A DNA stretch of 48,776 nt from Glacieibacterium sp964246975 (GTDB taxonomy: Bacteria > Pseudomonadota > Alphaproteobacteria > Sphingomonadales > Sphingomonadaceae): contig CAXTSL010000009.1 in NCBI GenBank assembly GCA_964246975.1, positions 1-48,776 of the forward strand. The letters are read 5' to 3'. Shown here in pieces: positions 42,826 through 48,776 of this stretch. Position 1 is the first letter of the stretch; every line of letters starts with the position of its first letter. The translations under genes and the position numbers were made by a program. The notes under the pieces are model-generated. The model was not told where the DNA came from, made no database searches, and saw nothing but the letters and a program-made list of their open reading frames with translations.

Positions 42826-44196
42826 TCACCCTGGTGCCTCCAGCCCGTACTGCTTGAGCAAGTCGTACAGTGTCGGGCGGCTGACCCCGAGCAGCTTCGC
42901 GGTGTGCGACAAATTCCCCTCGGTGCGCGCCATGGCGAGGCGGATCGCCCGCCGGTCGGCGGCTTCGCGCGCGGTCTTGAGGTTGAGCGCCGCCGCCCCG
43001 TTGCCCTTGTCGCCGAGGTCGAGGTCGGCGGCCCCCAGTCGCGTGCCCTCGGCCATGATCACCGCGCGCTTGAGGCGGTTTTCCAGCTCGCGGACGTTAC
43101 CCGGCCAGTGCCAGTCCACGATCGCCGCATTGGCGTCGGCGGTGAACCCCTTGAAGACACGACCGTGTTCGCGTCCGAACTTGGCAAGGAAATGATGCGC
43201 GAGCAACGTCGCGTCGCCGGCGCGCTCGGCAAGACTGGGGATGCGCACGACGATCTCGGCGAGGCGGTAGTAGAGGTCCTCGCGGAAGCGTTGCGAGGCG
43301 ATCATGTCTTCGAGGTTCTGGTGCGTCGCGCAGACGATGCGCACATCGACGGGAATCGGCTTGCGACCGCCAATGCGCTCGATGACGCGCTCCTGCAGGA
43401 AACGCAGCAGCTTGACCTGGAGCGGCAGCGGGATGTCGCCGACCTCGTCGAGGAACAGCGTGCCGCCCTCGGCTAGTTCGATCTTGCCCTCGGTCATCTT
43501 GACCGCGCCGGTGAACGCACCCTTTTCATAGCCGAACAGCTCGGACTCGAGCAGGTTCTCGGGGATCGCCGCGCAATTGATCGCGATGAACGGCTTGCCA
43601 CGCCGCAGCGAGGCGTTGTGCAGGCCGCGTGCCAGCAGTTCCTTGCCGGTGCCGCTCGCGCCGAGCAGCATCACCGACACGTCGGCAGTCGCGACGCGCT
43701 CGATCATGCGGGCGACCTTGAGCATTTCGGGCGCGCCGGTGATGATGCCGCCGAGCACGTCCTGCGGCCCGGCGATTTCCGCCAGCCGCCGGTTCTCGGC
43801 CTCGAGGTCGTGGACGTGGAAGGCGCGGCGGACGATCAGGCCGAGTTCGTCGATGTCGACCGGCTTGGCGTAGAAATCGAACGCCCCCGCCGCGATGGCG
43901 CGCACCGCGCTGACCCGCGCGCCATGGCCCGACGCGACGATGACCTTGGTTTCCGGCTCGGCGCGCAGGATTTCGTCGAGCGTCGCAAAGCCTTCGCTGA
44001 CCCCGTCGGCGTCGGGCGGCAGGCCGAGATCGAGCGTCACCACCGCCGGGCTGTGGGCGCGCATCGCTTCGAGCGCGGCGGCACGGTCGCCCGCGACGAC
44101 GACCTCGTAATCGTCATAGCTCCAGCGCAGCTGACGCTGCAGCCCCTCGTCGTCCTCGACGACGAGCAGCTTGCGGAGCGGCATCGCAGCACTCAT
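42826..44196 (-). CDS. prsR: PEP-CTERM-box response regulator PrsR (sigma-54 activator)
   Basis: A 456-residue NtrC-type regulator. The receiver has the acidic pair Asp15/Asp16, phospho-acceptor Asp56 in VTLDLGLPPDADG and Lys111 in FYAKPVD. The AAA+ domain has Walker A GASGTGKELLARGLH, the sigma-54 contact loop GAFTGA (within ELFGYEKGAFTGAVK), Walker B GGTLFLDEVGD and RFREDLYYRL. The C-terminal Fis-type helix-turn-helix is NLSHTAKLLGVSRPTLYDLLKQYGL. All key residues are present. The long variant receiver loop and the pairing with a PrsK-type kinase identify the subfamily. The gene overlaps prsK by ATGA. Its likely targets are the two sigma-54 promoters at 22439 and 33664. Confidence 0.95.
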   Translation of the reverse strand: MSAAMPLRKLLVVEDDEGLQRQLRWSYDDYEVVVAGDRAAALEAMRAHSPAVVTLDLGLPPDADGVSEGFATLDEILRAEPETKVIVASGHGARVSAVRAIAAGAFDFYAKPVDIDELGLIVRRAFHVHDLEAENRRLAEIAGPQDVLGGIITGAPEMLKVARMIERVATADVSVMLLGASGTGKELLARGLHNASLRRGKPFIAINCAAIPENLLESELFGYEKGAFTGAVKMTEGKIELAEGGTLFLDEVGDIPLPLQVKLLRFLQERVIERIGGRKPIPVDVRIVCATHQNLEDMIASQRFREDLYYRLAEIVVRIPSLAERAGDATLLAHHFLAKFGREHGRVFKGFTADANAAIVDWHWPGNVRELENRLKRAVIMAEGTRLGAADLDLGDKGNGAAALNLKTAREAADRRAIRLAMARTEGNLSHTAKLLGVSRPTLYDLLKQYGLEAPG

Positions 44197-46286
44197 GCGC
44201 GCCGCCTTTCACGCGGTTCGGCGACGGCGACGAGCGCCGGCAGGGTGACGGTGAACACAGTGCCCTCGCTCTCGCGACTGACGACATCGAGGCGGCCGCC
44301 GAGCGAACGCGCGATCTCGCGCGCTTCGTAAGCCCCGATACCGAAGCCGCCGGGCTTGGTCGAGCGGAACGGCTTGAACAATTCGCCGCGCACGAACGCC
44401 GCCGACATGCCGCAGCCGTGATCGGCGACGGTGACGCGGATGGTGTCACCCGCCGCCGCCGCCGCGATGTCGATGCGCGCGTCGGCGGCGCTGGCGTCGA
44501 TGGCGTTCTGGACAAGGTGGGTGAAGAGCTGTTCGAGGCGCGCCGGATCGGCATCGACGTGGAGCGGCAGGACCGGCAGGCTTGCGCCGAGTGCGGCGTG
44601 GGCGCGTTGCTTGGTCTGGACGATCTGCTCGAGCAGGCTACCGATATCGACGGCTTCGGGGGCGTCGGGACGCCCGGTGTTATGCTGTGCGAGCCGCGCC
44701 AGCAGGTCGTTCATCTTGCCCACCGACGATTGCAATGTCGCCACCATGTCGGCGCGGAACGCCGGGTTGTCGGCATGGCGCTGGGCATTGCGCGACACGA
44801 GGCTGAGCTGGCTGACGAGGTTCTTGATGTCGTGCATGATGAAGGCGAAGCGGCGGTTGAACTCGTCGAACGCCCCCGCCTCGTCGAGCGCCGCCTGCGT
44901 CGAGGCTTCGGCGATATAGCTCGCCGCCTGCCGCCCGAGGGTGCGGAGCAAGTCGAAATCCTCCCAGTTCAGCTCGCGCGGCGCGACGGTGCGCTCGATC
45001 AGGATGAAGCCCGCGAGCGCGTCGAGGTGGATCAGCGGGGCCGCGAGCCAGACGCGGCGATCGCTCGCCGCCCACGCCGGGATGGTCATGCCCTCGTAGC
45101 CGCCCGCGCCCGCGCGCCACTCGTCGAAGTCGACGACGCGTTGCTGACCGCTGAGAAACTGCGCGAAGCCGCTGACGGGATCGAGGCGGACCCCGTCGAA
45201 ATCGCGAAGCTGCCAGCGCGCGACGAGGTCGAAGCCGCCGTCGTCGGACGGGACGAACAGCGCCCCGCCAGGCGCGTCGACGACCTCGCACACCGCCTGG
45301 ATGACGCGCTCCGACAAAGGGCCCCCCGAGGTGCGCGATACGGTACCGATGAAGCGCAGCCACTCCTGGCGGTAGTCGTATTTATAGGCGAAGAAGTTCT
45401 TGGCGATCTGGACGCGCAGCGCGGCGCGGAAGCGCGGGCTGAAGATCACCACGGCGGCGAGGATCGCGGTGCCGAACAGGAAGCTGATCTGCAGCAGCCG
45501 GCCCCAGTCGCCGCCGACGAGGCGCAGGCCATAGGCGGTCACTGCCATGACGATCAGGTAGACGCCGATGATGCTGAACGAGAGGGTGTGGAAGACGACC
45601 TGGCGCGAAACCTGCACCCGCGCCGCCCACGCGGTGCTGGTCGACAGCAGCAACAGGGGCACGACGATGCCGTCGACCGCGCCGCGGATGTTGTAGAGAT
45701 CCGCCGACAGACCGCCGAGGAGGAACTGCAGCGTGTAGAGGTTGAGGTCATAGCCGAAGAAGCCCGCCAGCCCGATGCACAGCAGGCGAATGCCGGTGCG
45801 GCTGGTCGGCGCGGCGTTGACGTAGAGATTGTGCAGCAGGACGAGGCCCGAGATCGCCACGGTCAGCCGAAGGATGACGAACAGTGAGTCGAACCACGGC
45901 GCGGCGGCATCGAGGCGCCCCGAACTCATGTCGAGCAGGTCGAACATCAGTTGCAGCGTCGTGACGAAGCCGATCGTGCCAGCGACCGCGAACGACGAGC
46001 GCAGCCGGTCGTCGAGCCGCCACGAGACGCGCAGCAGCGAGATGACGAAGGCCAGCCACGCCGCGGTGCGCAGCGTCTCCAGCGGCGACAGGATGACGGC
46101 ATAGGCCGCGCCCTCGCGCGCGACGAAGACGAAGCCGAACGCCCAGAGCGCGGTCATCGCCGCCGCGCCGCCGAGCCAGCGGCTGGTCTCGCTGGCGCGC
46201 CGCCGCCACAGCACCTCGATGGCGAGCGCGGCAAAACCGATCGCGCCGATCAGATGACTGAACAGACCGACATCGGTCAGCTTCAC
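44193..46286 (-). CDS. prsK: PEP-CTERM system sensor histidine kinase PrsK
   Basis: A 697-residue sensor kinase. The N-terminal 290 residues hold about eight membrane helices (from VGLFSHLIGAIGFAALAIEVL to LLQISFLFGTAILAAVVIF). A GAF-like domain follows (SERVIQAVCEVVDAPGGALF, SDRRVWLAAPLIHLDALAGFI). The kinase core has the unusual H-box FAFIMHDIKNLVSQLSL typical of PrsK, then HLVQNAIDAS (N-box), DHGCGMS and FRSTKPGGFGIGAYEAREI. I prefer the GTG at 46286, which has AGGGGG upstream, over an ATG eight codons earlier without a ribosome site. It is expected to phosphorylate PrsR; the signal is unknown. Confidence 0.94.
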   Translation of the reverse strand: MKLTDVGLFSHLIGAIGFAALAIEVLWRRRASETSRWLGGAAAMTALWAFGFVFVAREGAAYAVILSPLETLRTAAWLAFVISLLRVSWRLDDRLRSSFAVAGTIGFVTTLQLMFDLLDMSSGRLDAAAPWFDSLFVILRLTVAISGLVLLHNLYVNAAPTSRTGIRLLCIGLAGFFGYDLNLYTLQFLLGGLSADLYNIRGAVDGIVVPLLLLSTSTAWAARVQVSRQVVFHTLSFSIIGVYLIVMAVTAYGLRLVGGDWGRLLQISFLFGTAILAAVVIFSPRFRAALRVQIAKNFFAYKYDYRQEWLRFIGTVSRTSGGPLSERVIQAVCEVVDAPGGALFVPSDDGGFDLVARWQLRDFDGVRLDPVSGFAQFLSGQQRVVDFDEWRAGAGGYEGMTIPAWAASDRRVWLAAPLIHLDALAGFILIERTVAPRELNWEDFDLLRTLGRQAASYIAEASTQAALDEAGAFDEFNRRFAFIMHDIKNLVSQLSLVSRNAQRHADNPAFRADMVATLQSSVGKMNDLLARLAQHNTGRPDAPEAVDIGSLLEQIVQTKQRAHAALGASLPVLPLHVDADPARLEQLFTHLVQNAIDASAADARIDIAAAAAGDTIRVTVADHGCGMSAAFVRGELFKPFRSTKPGGFGIGAYEAREIARSLGGRLDVVSRESEGTVFTVTLPALVAVAEPRERRRA

Positions 46287-46371
46287 GCCGTGAACGCCCC
46301 CTGACAACATACTCGCGCCGTGACTAGCGGCAAACCCGCCACTTCGCCACTGCCCGTCGGCCCCCTGCCGC

Positions 46372-48600
46372 CTAGAACGTCACGCTGACCCGCCCGTAAA
46401 GGAAGCGGCCGTTGAAGCCGAACGGCGAGAAATTGCTGTACGGCGCGACATAGCGCGTCGCGGCGTAATTCTGCGCGTTGCCCGTCGCCGGATTGACCGC
46501 GCGGCCCGTCGGAATCGTGTCGGGATATTCGTCGAAGACGTTGTTCGCGCCGACCGCAAGTTCGAGGAACTCGACCGGCTTGACGCGGACTTCGAGGTCG
46601 ACGAGCCACTTGGCACCGAGATACACGTCGTTGAACGCCTCGGTGCCGCCGTCGACGACCTTGCCGTAACGGTTGCCGCGCGCCGTCGCGCCGATGAACT
46701 TATAGTCATAGTCGAGGCCGAGGTTGATCTTGGTGCGCGGCTGACCCTGCTCGATACGCAGCGACTCCTGGCGGCCGAACAGGACGAGGCCGGGCACCTG
46801 GCTGACCGCGCCCGGCGTCGCACTGCGCCCGGTGATCCGCGTCTTGTTATAGTTGATCCCGGCGGTGGCGCGCAGCTTGCCGAGGTCGCCGAGGTCGAAG
46901 CGGTAGGTCGCGATGGCGTCGATGCCCTGCGTCCGCGTGTCGATCCCATTGATGAAGAAGCGCGCCGCCGAAATCGTCCGGAACCCCGCGTTGTTGAGGA
47001 TCGTCGCGATCTGATAGCCCGCGCTGGTCGTCGCGCCACTGGGATTGCCGAGCGCATCGCGCGTCGCGGTCAGGTTCTCGGTGACGACGATGCGGTCGTC
47101 GATCTTGATGTTGTAATAGTCGACCGTCAGGCTGAGCGCCGGCAGCGGATTGGCGACGAGGCCGCCCGAATAGCTGAACGAGGTTTCGGCCTTGAGCGGC
47201 GACGACCCCAACGCGCGCGCGACGGGGTTGTCGACCGGCAGCGTCACCGCGTCGACGAGCGTGCCGTTGACGTTGTTCGTCGCGGCGGCGGCGAAATACT
47301 GCTGCTGCAGCGACGGGGCGCGGAAGCCCGTCGAGACCGAGCCGCGCAGGGCGTAGCCCTGGATGGGCTCGTAGCGCGCCGACAGCTTGCCGTTCACGTC
47401 GCTGCCGAAGTCGCTGTAGTGCTCGAAGCGGCCCGCCGCCTGGACGGTGAAGGCGTCGCTGACATCGGCGTCGGCCTCGACATAGGCCGAGATGTTGTTG
47501 CGCTGACGCTTGCGCCCCGTCACCTGCTGGCCGCCGATCGTCGGCTGGAAGCCCGGGAACACCTGTGCGCCGGGTGCCGCACCCGCCGCAAACCCGGACG
47601 GGGGCGACGACGGGTTATTGGCACCGACGAGCGCCGGTCCGGCGCGGTAGCTGTCGGGCTCGCCGGCGCGGATGGTATAGTCCTCGTTGCGGAATTCGAG
47701 GCCGCCGGCGAGGTTGAACGACTTGAGGAAGCCGATCTCGAAATCGCGGTTGGCGTCTAGGTTGGCGGTGAACTGGCCGTAGCGCAGCCCGCCCGCGTCG
47801 AAGCGATTGCCCGATCCCGCGCCGAGCGACGCGTTGAGCGTGTTCGAGATCAGGAAGTCGAAGCTGTTGTGGGCATACGCCACCGACAGGTCGACGTGGG
47901 TGTCGGCGATCTCGGCGCGCGCCCCGCCGGTGATCGAATAGTCGTTGAGCTTCGAATTGATCAGCGGCAGGAAGCCGTTCGGGTAGATCGACAGCACGTT
48001 GCGCGCGTCGTTCGACAGTCGGTAGAAGCCCGCCGAGCTGCCGTTGCGGTGCCCATAGCTGCCGAACGCATAGAGTTCGAGCGTCTCGGTAAGCGGCGTG
48101 CCGGCGTTGATGAAGACGTTGTAGTCGCGCGTCTCGGCGTCGCCGTAGCGGTGGGTCAGGCGATTGAAACTGAACTCGCGCGAGTCGAAGGCACCGGTCG
48201 AGCCGAACTGGCGGCGCGGGTCATAGCCGGTGCGGTTGGTCGGGTCGCGGTCGCGGTATTCGGCGGTGACGTTGACGAAGCCCTCCTTGAACAGCGGGAT
48301 ACCGATGTTGCCGGTGATCGTTAGCGTCTTGCCATCCTCGGCGTGGCGGTCCTTGCCGTTGTTGACGAGCGTCAGCGTGCCGTCCGGCGCGATGACGGGC
48401 ACGCCGGGCGCGCTGGTGGCAACACCGGTGACTTCCTTGATGCCCTTCACGTCGGTGATGTATTCGCCGTAGGTCGCGCTGAACCGCGCGCCCTCGCGCG
48501 CCTTGCGCAGCTGGAAGTTAATCACCCCGGCGATGGCGTCGGAACCGTATTGCGCCGCTGCGCCGTCGCGCAGCACTTCGACGCGCTCGACGTCCGCCAG
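46372..48600 (-). CDS. TonB-dependent outer-membrane receptor (5' end lost)
   Basis: The gene is open from the stop at 46374-46372 back to about 48600. The first part is the end of a plug domain (VERVEVLRDGAAAQYGSDAIAGVINFQL), followed by a beta-barrel of about 700 residues with typical strands (FEHYSDFGSDVNGKLSARYE, GSVSTGFRAPSLQQQYF) and the C-terminal strand GRFLYGRVSVTF ending in Phe. The TonB box, signal peptide and first part of the plug are missing, because upstream sequence switches to a methyltransferase. The ligand cannot be predicted; the family takes up siderophores, vitamins or carbohydrates. It lies 85 bases from prsK on the same strand. Confidence 0.88.
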   Translation of the reverse strand: MADVERVEVLRDGAAAQYGSDAIAGVINFQLRKAREGARFSATYGEYITDVKGIKEVTGVATSAPGVPVIAPDGTLTLVNNGKDRHAEDGKTLTITGNIGIPLFKEGFVNVTAEYRDRDPTNRTGYDPRRQFGSTGAFDSREFSFNRLTHRYGDAETRDYNVFINAGTPLTETLELYAFGSYGHRNGSSAGFYRLSNDARNVLSIYPNGFLPLINSKLNDYSITGGARAEIADTHVDLSVAYAHNSFDFLISNTLNASLGAGSGNRFDAGGLRYGQFTANLDANRDFEIGFLKSFNLAGGLEFRNEDYTIRAGEPDSYRAGPALVGANNPSSPPSGFAAGAAPGAQVFPGFQPTIGGQQVTGRKRQRNNISAYVEADADVSDAFTVQAAGRFEHYSDFGSDVNGKLSARYEPIQGYALRGSVSTGFRAPSLQQQYFAAAATNNVNGTLVDAVTLPVDNPVARALGSSPLKAETSFSYSGGLVANPLPALSLTVDYYNIKIDDRIVVTENLTATRDALGNPSGATTSAGYQIATILNNAGFRTISAARFFINGIDTRTQGIDAIATYRFDLGDLGKLRATAGINYNKTRITGRSATPGAVSQVPGLVLFGRQESLRIEQGQPRTKINLGLDYDYKFIGATARGNRYGKVVDGGTEAFNDVYLGAKWLVDLEVRVKPVEFLELAVGANNVFDEYPDTIPTGRAVNPATGNAQNYAATRYVAPYSNFSPFGFNGRFLYGRVSVTF

Positions 48601-48776
48601 CCGCAGTGCCGCCACCCGCACCTCGGCATCGAGCCCGCGCGCCGCCAGCCGCTCGCGGACCAGCGCGGCAAAGCCCGGCTTGTGCTCGACGCTGATCAGC
48701 CGCCCGCGGCCATTACGCTCGAGCGCGCGCGCCAGCACCAGGGTGGAGGCGCCCGCACCGAATTCGACCACCAGGC
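48600..48776 (-). CDS. Fragment of a class I SAM methyltransferase (chimeric join)
   Basis: In frame with the receptor, the last bases of the window encode VVEFGAGASTLVLARALER, GRLISVEHKPGFAALVRERL and GLDAEVRVAALRL. These are motif I, the beta-2 acidic region and the following helix of a class I methyltransferase, and have no place in a TonB receptor. The switch occurs between about 48585 and 48615 with no N. I read this as an assembly chimera, not a natural fusion. Confidence 0.7.

Noticed and set aside
48600..48776. Natural methyltransferase-TonB receptor fusion as a new system
   Set aside because: The receptor part lacks its signal peptide and TonB box at the join and the window has another methyltransferase-derived misjoin, so a chimera is far more likely.

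Overview
The window is GC-rich DNA from an alphaproteobacterium, most likely of the order Sphingomonadales. The reasons are three proteins with a C-terminal PEPxxWA-type sorting signal, an exosortase of the sphingomonad XrtV kind with its small accessory protein, palindromic intergenic repeats built on CCGGCGAAAGCCGGG, and an ATP12-type F1 assembly factor. It reads like a draft or metagenome assembly: there are two 10-N gaps (1934-1943 and 38202-38211) and at least one ungapped chimeric join near 48600. Genus cannot be fixed from the sequence alone.

Layout. 1-2650: end of a probable tlyA, a DUF1345 membrane protein, nhaA, and two small secreted proteins around the first gap. 2667-22369: a large exopolysaccharide/exosortase locus. 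It holds the dTDP-L-rhamnose genes rfbA-rfbC-rfbD-rfbB (minus strand), a flippase, a methyltransferase, an EpsD-like lipoprotein, two family 2 glycosyltransferases, an AAA-type ATPase, then a plus-strand operon of outer-membrane barrel, Wza-like export protein, Wzz-like chain-length protein, EpsG-like ATPase, exosortase and EpsI, followed by the XrtV accessory protein, a priming sugar transferase and an acyltransferase. 22370-23390: a PEPxxWA protein behind a sigma-54 promoter. 23458-25713: an M28 peptidase. 25859-25933: tRNA-Glu(CTC). 25975-29232: a PEPxxWA vanadium-dependent haloperoxidase/phosphatase, divergent from a membrane-anchored HTH-TPR regulator with an 18-bp inverted repeat between them. 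29138-33559: DAHP synthase, acyl-CoA carboxylase beta subunit, a membrane protein, ATP12. 33604-34285: a second sigma-54 promoter and PEPxxWA protein. 34338-38859: a membrane dipeptidase and a five-PAS hybrid histidine kinase (broken by the second gap). 39051-42669: the Ku-LigD non-homologous end-joining pair. 42826-46286: PrsR and PrsK, the two-component system associated with PEP-CTERM genes. 46372-48776: a TonB-dependent receptor fused by misassembly to a methyltransferase fragment.

How the genes work together. The central theme is a surface polysaccharide and the exosortase system that accompanies it. dTDP-rhamnose feeds rhamnosyltransferase-like enzymes, the priming transferase starts the repeat unit on undecaprenyl phosphate, the flippase moves it, and the Wzz/Wza/barrel proteins control length and export. 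No Wzy polymerase was recognised. The exosortase, EpsI and the small accessory protein should process the three PEPxxWA proteins. Two of those three genes carry near-perfect sigma-54 promoters and a shared TTTACACCT box, and the window also encodes the sigma-54 activator PrsR and its sensor PrsK, so substrate, processing enzyme and regulator lie within 25 kb.

The most unusual features are two palindromic repeat elements inserted in frame inside the ligD coding sequence (in the interdomain linkers), with two more flanking the gene; a Walker A lysine replaced by cysteine in the EpsG-like ATPase; a 22-bp perfect palindrome between the hybrid kinase and ku; and a second-gap misassembly that can be repaired in frame by hand.
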